From: Parabacteroides sp.
GTDB taxonomy: Bacteria > Bacteroidota > Bacteroidia > Bacteroidales > Tannerellaceae
Direction: 5' to 3'
Assembly (NCBI GenBank): GCA_020026285.1
Contig: JAHHQS010000167.1
Location: forward strand, 1-7,828
Length of the DNA: 7,828 nucleotides
Below the pieces are notes generated by a model. The model did no database searches, had not been told where the DNA came from, and saw only the letters and a list, made by a program, of their open reading frames with translations. Positions 1 to 6,267 of this stretch are shown in pieces (the first letter of the stretch is position 1; the number at the start of each line of letters is the position of its first letter). The position numbers were made by a program, and so were the translations under genes.

Positions 1-16
1 CATACAAGGTACTCCT
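1..16 (-). promoter_or_regulatory. Probable ribosome binding site and start codon of the next minus-strand gene (cut by window edge)
   Basis: On the minus strand the last three bases of the window (3 to 1) read ATG. They are preceded at 16-12 by AGGAG with an 8-base spacer, a well-placed Shine-Dalgarno sequence. This lies about 110 bases past the operon terminator, so a new gene on the same strand could begin here. A partial match to the Bacteroidales -7 box (AATATTTG against TAnnTTTG) lies about 50 bases upstream, near 56-63, but I see no -33 TTG at the right distance. Only the start codon is visible, so the product is unknown. Chance occurrence of an ATG here is quite possible. Confidence 0.35.
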
Positions 17-115
17 AATTATGAAAATTTCTGATTATTTCTCGGAAAGAACAAATATTTGGAGAAATTCGGGAGTTGCGGGGCGGATTTCGCCCTGGAT
101 TTATGCGGAATATGG
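17..115. other. GC-rich intergenic spacer after the operon terminator
   Basis: No gene is visible here. The 60 bases at 61-120 are 50% GC (30 of 60), against about 27-37% in sampled lines of the glycan genes. This suggests the AT-rich cassette ends at or near the terminator. A small hairpin, GGGCG (81-85) paired with CGCCC (91-95) around a 5-base loop, has no T-tract on either side, so it is not an intrinsic terminator. The spacer probably holds the promoter and leader of whatever gene begins at the window edge, but no convincing two-box promoter was found. Confidence 0.4.
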
Positions 116-153
116 AAAAAGAAAAGGGGACTTTCTTTAAAGAAAGTCCCCTT
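116..153 (-). terminator. Rho-independent terminator of the glycan operon
   Basis: Positions 124-153 form a perfect 30-base palindrome. Its core is GGGGACTTTC, a TTTAAA centre and GAAAGTCCCC. Read on the minus strand, the stem is followed by TTTTCTTTTT (125-116), the expected U-rich tail. On the plus strand the stem is followed by TTATATCATC, a poor tail, so it mainly terminates minus-strand transcripts. It lies 54 bases after the stop codon of the last glycosyltransferase gene (207). This is the only strong intrinsic terminator seen in the window and supports reading the genes as one unit that ends here. Confidence 0.88.
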
Positions 154-189
154 ATATCATCAAGAGATATATATTAAAAAATGATATAA
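152..189 (-). repeat. 9-bp inverted repeat in the 3' untranslated region
   Basis: TTATATCAT at 152-160 is the exact reverse complement of ATGATATAA at 181-189, separated by 20 AT-rich bases. The 152-160 arm shares bases 152-153 with the terminator stem. In the transcript this would form a weak AT-only hairpin just before the terminator. It could be chance in AT-rich sequence, or it could help protect the 3' end. Confidence 0.35.
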
Positions 190-206
190 ACCCTATGATA
201 TGTAAG

Positions 207-1010
207 TTAGTGTTTGTTCTGTAATTTTTTTATATAAAAATAGCTATCTATTCTATTGTAAATAAGTTTCATGATGTGGTTTGGCGCAAATCCAAAAATG
301 AAAAATAAAATAGATGATATTTTTGATAAATGTAGAATGTTTTGATAAACTTTCAGATTAGATTTAACCAAATCGAACTTATTGCGAGACAAGGATTGTG
401 GGAGTGTTCGATATTTCCATAATGGAAGATTCAATGCGTATGCTCCATTTGTTTCTTTGGCAATTTTAATCCAGCAAGCCCAATCCTCACTTTTACGCAT
501 ATTAGGCATATATATTTTGCCAATTCTTGAAGTGTCATATATAACGCCCGGAGTTCCGACATTACTTCCCAATGCCATTCTAAAGTTTGAAATGTATTTA
601 GGTTTATGTGAAACACCTGTAACATTCAAATCCTTATCTGCATATTCAAAAGCAGTAAAGGTGAATTCATAATGGTGTTCTGTCATAAATTTCATTTGTT
701 GCTCCAATTTTGTAGGGTACCACCAGTCATCACTATCCAGAAATGCGATATATCGTCCACGCGCTTTTTGTATCGAATTATTACGGGCACTACCGGCTCC
801 CGAATTTTTCTCCATTTGCCACAGATGAATTCGTGGATCTTTTTCGGCATATTGTTTTATGATATTGACCGTGTTGTCTTTCGAGCAATCATCAGTAATC
901 TCCATCTCCCAATTTTGGTAGGTCTGATTTAAAACACATTCTATCGTTTGAGAAATGTATTTTTCAATATTATAAGTAGGAACAATAATTGAAACTAGAA
1001 TGTCGTCCAT
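207..1010 (-). CDS. Family 2 glycosyltransferase, TuaG-like
   Basis: This 267-residue protein is a cytoplasmic inverting GT-A glycosyltransferase that would add one sugar from a nucleotide donor to the growing lipid-linked repeat unit. It opens with the family 2 signature VSIIVPTYN (residues 6-14). It continues with a TDD acidic motif (39-41), GSARN (73-77) and the metal-binding DSDD at 92-95 in the context AFLDSDDWWYPTKLE. The later RKSEDWACW (172-180, likely catalytic acid region) and WKYR (198-201) resemble the TuaG/teichuronic-acid subgroup, whose usual length is about 250-280, so it looks complete. A hydrophobic stretch near 232-251 may associate with the membrane. The ATG at 1010 is right because the fold begins at once after it. 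It is the last gene of the operon, 31 bases after its neighbour, with the terminator following. The donor sugar and linkage cannot be read from the sequence. Confidence 0.92.
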   Translation of the reverse strand: MDDILVSIIVPTYNIEKYISQTIECVLNQTYQNWEMEITDDCSKDNTVNIIKQYAEKDPRIHLWQMEKNSGAGSARNNSIQKARGRYIAFLDSDDWWYPTKLEQQMKFMTEHHYEFTFTAFEYADKDLNVTGVSHKPKYISNFRMALGSNVGTPGVIYDTSRIGKIYMPNMRKSEDWACWIKIAKETNGAYALNLPLWKYRTLPQSLSRNKFDLVKSNLKVYQNILHLSKISSILFFIFGFAPNHIMKLIYNRIDSYFYIKKLQNKH

Positions 1011-1041
1011 ATTAGTAAAGGTCGCAAAGATGTAAAAAGAA

Positions 1042-1836
1042 TTATTTCGTTGGTTTTAATAATGCAGCAAATCGGCTAATACAGAATAATATATTATACC
1101 GCCAAGGCCTTAATAAGTATGGGATATATGCAAAAAATAAATTGACCTTATTATTGAGGATTTCGCTGAATTTTTTATGTCTTGTTACAGCACTGTTTGT
1201 TCTATTTCTCCGGTAATAGATAGCCTTTTCAGAAGTTGGACGAACGTATTTTATCTTATCTGATATGCCAAGCATAAAGAGTGAGTCCTCTCCGTTTTTT
1301 AGGCGTTTATCGAATCGTCTTATACCGATATAATCGCGATTAATTAATTTCGCTACAGGAATGCTCATATAAGACCGAGCATGCATTATTTTTAATGCAT
1401 GCTCGGTCTTAATTTTAGCAAACATATTGGTTATATAATAATCAATAAACCCGTTTTCTCCGTCATTGAATGCCAAAACATTACTAATTGGAATCGAATT
1501 AATGCCAATGTGTTTATAGAGATTCTCTAGATAAATTGATGATACATAATCGTCATCATCGATAAATGCAATATAGTCTCCATGCGCTTCATCTAATCCG
1601 ATATTGCGAGCATTGGAGACTCCTGGTTCATCTGTTTGAATAAAATGAACATTATGTATCTTTAGATTTAATGATATATAGGATAAGATTTTTGACTGGT
1701 AAGGTTCTTTACAACCATTAAGAATGATAATAATCTCAAACCGTTCTTTATCAAATGTTTGACATTTCAAAGAGTCCAAACAATCCCAAATATAATCCTG
1801 AGGTTTATAGGTGGGGATAATTACAGATATATCCAT
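1042..1836 (-). CDS. Family 2 glycosyltransferase with an internal perfect inverted repeat in its gene
   Basis: This 264-residue GT-A enzyme probably adds a sugar to the repeat unit on the cytoplasmic side. Visible motifs are ISVIIPTYK (3-11), SNARNIGLD (74-82), the metal-binding DDDD (93-96), AKLI (162-165), NGEDSLFM (181-188, likely catalytic base region) and YYRR (207-210). Where most family 2 enzymes have DDGS after the second strand, this protein has ILNGCKEP (38-45). I recall that replacement from a Bacteroidales subgroup, so it is probably not a defect. The C-terminal part (about 231-261) is hydrophobic with Trp/Arg, suggesting peripheral membrane binding. The start follows an 81-base gap, the largest in the operon. 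Codons for residues 142-156 form a 19-bp hairpin with an AAAA loop on the coding strand. The donor is unknown. Confidence 0.92.
   Translation of the reverse strand: MDISVIIPTYKPQDYIWDCLDSLKCQTFDKERFEIIIILNGCKEPYQSKILSYISLNLKIHNVHFIQTDEPGVSNARNIGLDEAHGDYIAFIDDDDYVSSIYLENLYKHIGINSIPISNVLAFNDGENGFIDYYITNMFAKIKTEHALKIMHARSYMSIPVAKLINRDYIGIRRFDKRLKNGEDSLFMLGISDKIKYVRPTSEKAIYYRRNRTNSAVTRHKKFSEILNNKVNLFFAYIPYLLRPWRYNILFCISRFAALLKPTK
1370..1411 (-). repeat. Perfect 19-bp inverted repeat with 4-base loop inside a glycosyltransferase gene
   Basis: Arm 1370-1388 is the exact reverse complement of arm 1393-1411, with TTTT (1389-1392) between them on the plus strand. The arms contain the self-complementary core GCATGCAT. 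The element spans 42 bases and encodes KTEHALKIMHARS (residues 143-155) plus parts of the flanking codons. On the coding strand it is followed by TATGAGCATT, so there is no U-tract and it is not a normal terminator. The antisense strand has only a weak ATTTTA after the stem. A perfect stem this long is very unlikely by chance in a window of this size. Confidence 0.9.
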
Positions 1837-1917
1837 AATACAAATCTGTTAATAAATGATACATTAGGCGTATCGTATTGTATGTCAAAGAACTGAAAGA
1901 TATATGAGCGAGAATGG
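1837..1917 (-). other. 81-base intergenic gap, the longest inside the operon
   Basis: No gene is visible in this gap between the GT4 gene and the following GT2 gene. It holds a small inverted repeat, GATAC / GTATC around ATTAGGC, and several partial matches to the Bacteroidales -7 box (for example TATCTTTC and CAGATTTG on the minus strand). None has a TTG element at the normal 19-21 base spacing. There is no terminator-like hairpin with a T-tract, so read-through from the upstream genes is expected. An internal promoter for the last two genes is possible but unsupported. Confidence 0.4.
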
Positions 1918-3003
1918 CTATACATCTTTCTCATACAAATTTTCGTATTGCAAAGTTGTTTTTGTGATGTTGAAATCCTCAAAGCGTGCTATGATGCGAT
2001 TCCGAATTTCAGAGATGATTTTATTGTCTGTGTCTAAATAATTTTTCAATGAAACATAATAATCTTCAGATTGATTACTTTTTGCCAAGAATCCCGATTC
2101 CCCATTCATAATAACTTCTGGAATACCTCCCACAGGTGTACAAATAGGAACACATCCCACAGACATAGCTTCAAGTAATGTTATAGGCATGCCTTCCCAT
2201 ATTGAAGAAAGACAAAAAGCATCTGCATTTGCCATGATATTAATCACATCATTACGTTCTCCCAAGTAAATGATTCGAGAACCGAAATACTGTGATATTT
2301 TATCATAAATTTCCTTGTCTTGGTTTTGTCCGGCAATTAGCAATGCTATATCGTATCCCTCATCAATCAATTTTGTACAATTACTGCAGAGCATTTCTTG
2401 ATTCTTTGCCAAAGTGATACGTCCGGGATGAAACAGGATTTTTGTGTGAGGAGTTTGTCTGTAAGCAGACAAATCAATAGGATGAGGCGTTGGTTTTATA
2501 GTACCATTATAAATTAATGTACTATTCATGTCATACAATTTGTCAAAAGAAGCTTGTGAGGCTTTTGATATTGTCACAGGTCGCATCCATTTCTTATTAA
2601 AGCACATCTTCTTTAATCGGAATAATTTTTTATCCCAGGATGAGTTTTCCATAATAGCATCAGAGTGTATTGTATAGAAAAACTTACAATGATGATGGAG
2701 AAGTATAATGGGTATAAAGTAATAATAGAAAAAACCATGTATATGTACAACATCATAATGCCCATCCTTGATAAACTTGTATATCTTCCATAACATTCGA
2801 AATTCGATACCAGGACTATGTTTATGTAATGAACAGACCTTTACAGTTTTATCTAACTTCCGAATAAAGACATCATTGTCGTTAATCTCAAATATAGAGC
2901 AAAATGTCACCTCGTTACGCTTTGCCATTTCATTGGCAAGATTACAAATCATAGCTTCAATGCCACCACTTTGCAATGATGGGTGAATATGGAGGATGCG
3001 CAT
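1918..3003 (-). CDS. Family 4 (GT-B) glycosyltransferase
   Basis: This 361-residue protein has the two-domain GT-B layout of retaining glycosyltransferases and would transfer a sugar from a nucleotide donor to the lipid-linked repeat unit at the cytoplasmic face. The N-terminal acceptor domain (1 to about 170) starts MRILHIHPSL with SGGIEAM (12-18), then VVHIHGFF (85-92) and YTIHSD (110-115). The C-terminal donor domain starts near KILFHPGR (188-195) and carries LLIAGQNQ (221-228), YLGER (246-250) and the EX7E motif, E270 and E278 in EGMPITLLEAM. PVGGIPEV (290-297) and NGESGFL (300-306) complete the family pattern. Length is normal and both domains are intact. The gene lies 10 bases after the putative polymerase gene. 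The donor and linkage cannot be assigned; galactosyl, glucosyl or N-acetylhexosaminyl transfer are all possible. Confidence 0.94.
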   Translation of the reverse strand: MRILHIHPSLQSGGIEAMICNLANEMAKRNEVTFCSIFEINDNDVFIRKLDKTVKVCSLHKHSPGIEFRMLWKIYKFIKDGHYDVVHIHGFFYYYFIPIILLHHHCKFFYTIHSDAIMENSSWDKKLFRLKKMCFNKKWMRPVTISKASQASFDKLYDMNSTLIYNGTIKPTPHPIDLSAYRQTPHTKILFHPGRITLAKNQEMLCSNCTKLIDEGYDIALLIAGQNQDKEIYDKISQYFGSRIIYLGERNDVINIMANADAFCLSSIWEGMPITLLEAMSVGCVPICTPVGGIPEVIMNGESGFLAKSNQSEDYYVSLKNYLDTDNKIISEIRNRIIARFEDFNITKTTLQYENLYEKDV

Positions 3004-3013
3004 GTTAAAATGA

Positions 3014-4102
3014 TTAAAAGAACGTATTATATATAGCGTAAGTTAAATGCCCAACAGCACTTACTAATGCAACATTGAAAATTAGCTTCGTATATTTAGG
3101 ATAAAAATTGTTAATCCTAAAATATACCAACACAATAGACATTGGAATAAAACCAAAACGTAAAAAACGTCCGGCTAATGTTTCAGTATTTACACCCAGA
3201 TTAAATGATAAAACAATATATGATGTTGATATTAATATAGTGATTAACATCATGATTTTATATATTGTAGGAACATTATGTTTTGTTGTACTTAAGTTTC
3301 TCAATATCATATAAGAGGTCAGAAGATATGGTGTAACTTCACAAAATTTCAATATTATTGCAGCTATTCCTCTTGTGGCGTCATCTTTTGTGGCTAAATA
3401 TTGTTGTGCGGATTGAATAGATTTTCCTAAATTTTCATAACCTGCAACATCTAAGGCAAGGAACTCTGAAAAAATATTTTTGCTAATGATAAAACATAAT
3501 GCAAAAACAAATAAAAATATGAGTAGTATTTGGAGACGGACATTTTTAAGATAAATTGCTGCGCAAACGATGCCTATTCCGAAAATTGCAGATTTATGAA
3601 AGAAGAAAGCCCCAAATATTAAAATATACCCAAGAATGAAATCTCTTATAGTTTTTCTATCAGATGCATACAATATGGCAACTCCGCAATATATCATAGC
3701 CATAGCCAAACTGACTCTCGCATATGAGTACCAGATTAAACCACAAATAATAAATGATTGCCAAAATAGATTCTTATTACTTTTTAGAAGTTTGAAAGTG
3801 TAATTTAATAACAAGAGCCCTCCGCCCCATACAACAAATCTGAAAATGTAATAATTGGGAACATTTTGAATAATCCAAACATAGACTTCCTCATAATGAC
3901 CGGCAACACCTTTTTGTAAGCGGGGAAAATCAAATAAGGTGTGATAGAAATCACCAGCCCAAAACGGAAATATTACAAATAGTAATAATAAAATATTTCT
4001 AGAATTTCTATTCTTCGGATTCTTGGATAAATAAAAAATCCATAAATATAGGATTAACGAAGAAAGTGTAAGAATAGAAGACCCTTGTGTGATAAAGTCC
4101 AT
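3014..4102 (-). CDS. EpsG-like multispanning membrane protein, putative Wzy repeat-unit polymerase
   Basis: The 362-residue protein is strongly hydrophobic with roughly ten membrane segments, for example around residues 10-25, 36-50, 85-103, 114-126, 130-146, 154-168, 172-184, 188-206, 284-299 and 317-328. It resembles the EpsG family. It has DFYH (51-54), EEVYVWI (71-77), ARVSLAMA (128-135, in the place of the usual polar ARxxLA segment), FHKSA (168-172) and GRFLRFG (311-317), with a long polar loop at about 208-245. Members are found in exopolysaccharide operons and are thought to act like Wzy, joining repeat units on the outer side of the inner membrane. No other polymerase candidate lies in the operon and a Wzx flippase is encoded upstream, which supports this role. 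The gene begins 3 bases after the glycerophosphotransferase stop codon. A lipid-linked sugar transferase of similar topology is a less likely alternative. Confidence 0.82.
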   Translation of the reverse strand: MDFITQGSSILTLSSLILYLWIFYLSKNPKNRNSRNILLLLFVIFPFWAGDFYHTLFDFPRLQKGVAGHYEEVYVWIIQNVPNYYIFRFVVWGGGLLLLNYTFKLLKSNKNLFWQSFIICGLIWYSYARVSLAMAMIYCGVAILYASDRKTIRDFILGYILIFGAFFFHKSAIFGIGIVCAAIYLKNVRLQILLIFLFVFALCFIISKNIFSEFLALDVAGYENLGKSIQSAQQYLATKDDATRGIAAIILKFCEVTPYLLTSYMILRNLSTTKHNVPTIYKIMMLITILISTSYIVLSFNLGVNTETLAGRFLRFGFIPMSIVLVYFRINNFYPKYTKLIFNVALVSAVGHLTYAIYNTFF

Positions 4103-4105
4103 GTG

Positions 4106-5263
4106 TTATAATTTTAATATAGCATTATAGACCCGATCACAATTATGAGAGTCTCTTATTACAAAGAAACTTAGGGCAAAATCTTCGTATTTCTTTTCCA
4201 TCTTGCAATCCTTTTGCAACAGAGATTCCAAACAGCGAAGAAGAGTATTTATATCTGTTACGATGTCTCCTATATCATTGCAATTAAAATATCCTTTTTG
4301 ATAATGTTTAGAGTAGAATTCCTTTTGATCAAATTGGAAAAATAAAATCGGCTTATGCATATATCCAATATCAAAGTATACACTGGAATAATCTGTTATA
4401 AGCATATCAGATTCTTTTAAAAGAGTCTGTACATCATAATCAAATCCTGCGATAGATATTGAAGTCGGTATATTTAGTTTCTTAAACGATTCAATGAGTG
4501 GCTGAATTTCGTAGTGAGGGTAAAAAACGGCACTATAATTATATTTGTTTAACAAATCGTGGAATATGGGATTTTTAAGTAATGAGGCATATTGTTTGTA
4601 ATATTCGCAATCTTCGAATCTCTCTTTGTTAATATAACTTCGCCATGTTGGCATTATCAATATTTGCCGTTTAGTCTCATATTGATTTAAATTATCATAT
4701 CTGCAAAAACCTGTATATTGGATAATACCTGGTTTATATTTGAAATTCTCACATAGATATTCATATTCTGTTTTAGCTCCTGCCACAAACACATCAAGAT
4801 TCACATTTGTGCCAAAAACATAAGGTAAATAATTTTGAGTTATTCCATGTTGCAGAAATATTTTCTTTTTATTCTTGAAAATGTTTAATCGGTGATCTAA
4901 AACTGTAACTAAATTGTGATTTGGAGACCAACCGCAAATGTGTGTACTAATCAGATATTTTGCTCTCCAAATCATAATATAGTGTTCCCAACTCCTATAT
5001 TGAACCAGATCTTCCCGAAATAGAGACACCTTATCATAATCGGGGGAATTAAAATCAAGAATATATTTCGTCTTTATCTCAGGATGCTCTCTTTTCATAT
5101 ACAGAAAGAAGAAATATCCGTTGTCACGAGCTTCTCGCCCCCTTTCTGAAATTAGCCAAATTTCATCATTATTATAGAATATAGAAAAGAACTTGGCAAT
5201 ATATAGTTTTAATAATAATGCACTTACTCTAACTAATAGTGATATTTTCTGTATGATTCTCAT
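4106..5263 (-). CDS. CDP-glycerol glycerophosphotransferase family protein (TagB/TagF-like)
   Basis: The 385-residue protein matches the catalytic region of the Glyphos_transf family, which transfers glycerol-phosphate (or a related polyol phosphate) from a CDP-linked donor. Landmarks in order are a hydrophobic, basic N-terminal segment (6-28, probable membrane attachment), QHGIT (138-142) with the family His, TGFCRYD (184-190), MPTWRSY (204-210), YPHYE (248-252) with the second His, TDYSSVYFD (290-298) and DSHNCDRVY (371-379). All usual active-site motifs are present and the length fits the catalytic domain alone, without the extra N-terminal domain of long TagF enzymes. The start codon overlaps the preceding stop (ATGA), implying translational coupling. 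In a Wzx/Wzy-type operon it more likely decorates or bridges the repeat unit with a polyol phosphate than makes a teichoic acid chain. No CDP-glycerol synthesis gene is in the window. Ribitol phosphate or another donor remains possible. Confidence 0.92.
   Translation of the reverse strand: MRIIQKISLLVRVSALLLKLYIAKFFSIFYNNDEIWLISERGREARDNGYFFFLYMKREHPEIKTKYILDFNSPDYDKVSLFREDLVQYRSWEHYIMIWRAKYLISTHICGWSPNHNLVTVLDHRLNIFKNKKKIFLQHGITQNYLPYVFGTNVNLDVFVAGAKTEYEYLCENFKYKPGIIQYTGFCRYDNLNQYETKRQILIMPTWRSYINKERFEDCEYYKQYASLLKNPIFHDLLNKYNYSAVFYPHYEIQPLIESFKKLNIPTSISIAGFDYDVQTLLKESDMLITDYSSVYFDIGYMHKPILFFQFDQKEFYSKHYQKGYFNCNDIGDIVTDINTLLRCLESLLQKDCKMEKKYEDFALSFFVIRDSHNCDRVYNAILKL
5260..5263 (-). promoter_or_regulatory. 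ATGA stop-start overlap (translational coupling)
   Basis: The TGA stop of the GT2 gene and the ATG start of the glycerophosphotransferase gene share the four bases ATGA on the minus strand. A weak purine-rich AAAGGGA lies about ten bases upstream. Such overlaps normally couple translation of the second gene to the first, which confirms this start codon and links the two proteins in one pathway. Confidence 0.8.
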
Positions 5264-6264
5264 TTGATTTTCCCTTTAATGATATATATAGTTGACATTA
5301 ACAAGTCAAACAACTTGTAGTGCTGATTTTTGAAAATGTTGAATAGGATTTTTTTTATTATAGGCAATTGTTTGTCTGAAAGAGTGCTGGAATCAATGAA
5401 TTTAAAATCTGTATGCAAGTGTTCAATGCGCTCTTTTCTTGTGATTTTGTTCAAATACAATGATGACAACACAGAAAATAGAGTTGCGCCCAATTGCTCA
5501 TATCTGCATGCTATTTGTTTTCTAGGTACAGATTTTAAGACTATAAATTTTTCTATGCTTTGATAAAGATGTTCAAATCCATAATATGAAGTTGTGTAAC
5601 TTCGGATTTTTCCACATTTTGTAGCAGAGAAATTATTATCTTTACGATAAAAATAACCTTCTTCGGGTAAAAACGCATATTGATTTATATATTGGATATA
5701 GTCGAATGTAAATATCATATCCTCAGCTATTTCTACGCGTTCGTCAAATTTAATAAGATGAGTATAAAGTGTATTCTTATTAAACAATTTCGAGAATGGA
5801 AGCCCTCTTAAGTTATTTGCCAAAAACGTAGGGTCATTATCTATTTTTTCGGTATAGCTTTGATTGACAGATATTGTTCCGTTGTAATAATTCAAACAAC
5901 CTGCATGAACAAAATCAATCTTATTGTCTTTTTCTATCGGATGATACAGATTCTCTAAAAATGAAGGGGCAATAAAGTCATCAGCATCAATAAATGTAAT
6001 CCAATTGGCAATGGCTTTGTTTATACCTAAATTCCGCGCCGAACTTACTCCTCCATTCTCTTTGTGAAAGACCTTGATACGACTGTCCTTCGCGGCATAT
6101 TCATCACAAATCTCACCGCTTCGGTCGGGACTGCCGTCATCGACAAGAAGTAATTCGAAATCGGTAAATGTTTGAGCCAAAATACTATCGACACATTTGT
6201 GCACGTATTTTTCGGCTTTATAGACGGGGACAATTACAGATATTTTAGGAATTATACTGACCAT
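5260..6264 (-). CDS. Family 2 glycosyltransferase
   Basis: This 334-residue enzyme has a complete GT-A domain. It shows ISVIVPVYK (8-16), the donor-binding VDDGSPD (41-47), CDEYAAKDSRI (53-63), NGGVSSARNLG (70-80), the metal-binding DADD (93-96) and, after a substrate-binding stretch, EIAEDMIF (178-185) with the ED pair expected to hold the catalytic base. YRKDNNFSAT follows. The C-terminal third (about 230-334) is basic and helical in character and may determine the acceptor or bind the membrane. It would add one sugar to the undecaprenyl-linked repeat unit in the cytoplasm. It starts 3 bases after the flippase stop and its own stop overlaps the next start by 4 bases. The ATG at 6264 leaves only a short 7-residue lead before the fold, as expected. 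Sequence motifs do not reveal the donor sugar. Confidence 0.94.
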   Translation of the reverse strand: MVSIIPKISVIVPVYKAEKYVHKCVDSILAQTFTDFELLLVDDGSPDRSGEICDEYAAKDSRIKVFHKENGGVSSARNLGINKAIANWITFIDADDFIAPSFLENLYHPIEKDNKIDFVHAGCLNYYNGTISVNQSYTEKIDNDPTFLANNLRGLPFSKLFNKNTLYTHLIKFDERVEIAEDMIFTFDYIQYINQYAFLPEEGYFYRKDNNFSATKCGKIRSYTTSYYGFEHLYQSIEKFIVLKSVPRKQIACRYEQLGATLFSVLSSLYLNKITRKERIEHLHTDFKFIDSSTLSDKQLPIIKKILFNIFKNQHYKLFDLLMSTIYIIKGKIK

Positions 6265-6267
6265 TGT

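Noticed and set aside
81..95. GC-rich hairpin as a second terminator
   Set aside because: The stem is only 5 bp and no T-tract follows it on either strand.
382..932. Plus-strand open frames of 96 and 86 codons opposite the last glycosyltransferase gene
   Set aside because: They lie fully antisense to a clear GT2 gene, have no recognisable motif and resemble no family; similar antisense frames occur over the other genes.
1025..1032. CATCTTTG on the minus strand as a Bacteroidales -7 promoter box just before the last GT2 gene
   Set aside because: It matches TAnnTTTG at seven of eight positions, but no TTG element lies 19-21 bases upstream and it overlaps an operon gap where read-through is expected.
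4408..4429. 22-base palindrome with one mismatched pair in the glycerophosphotransferase gene
   Set aside because: It has no loop, is AT-rich and imperfect, and codes for an ordinary part of the protein (QTLLKESD); chance is a sufficient explanation.
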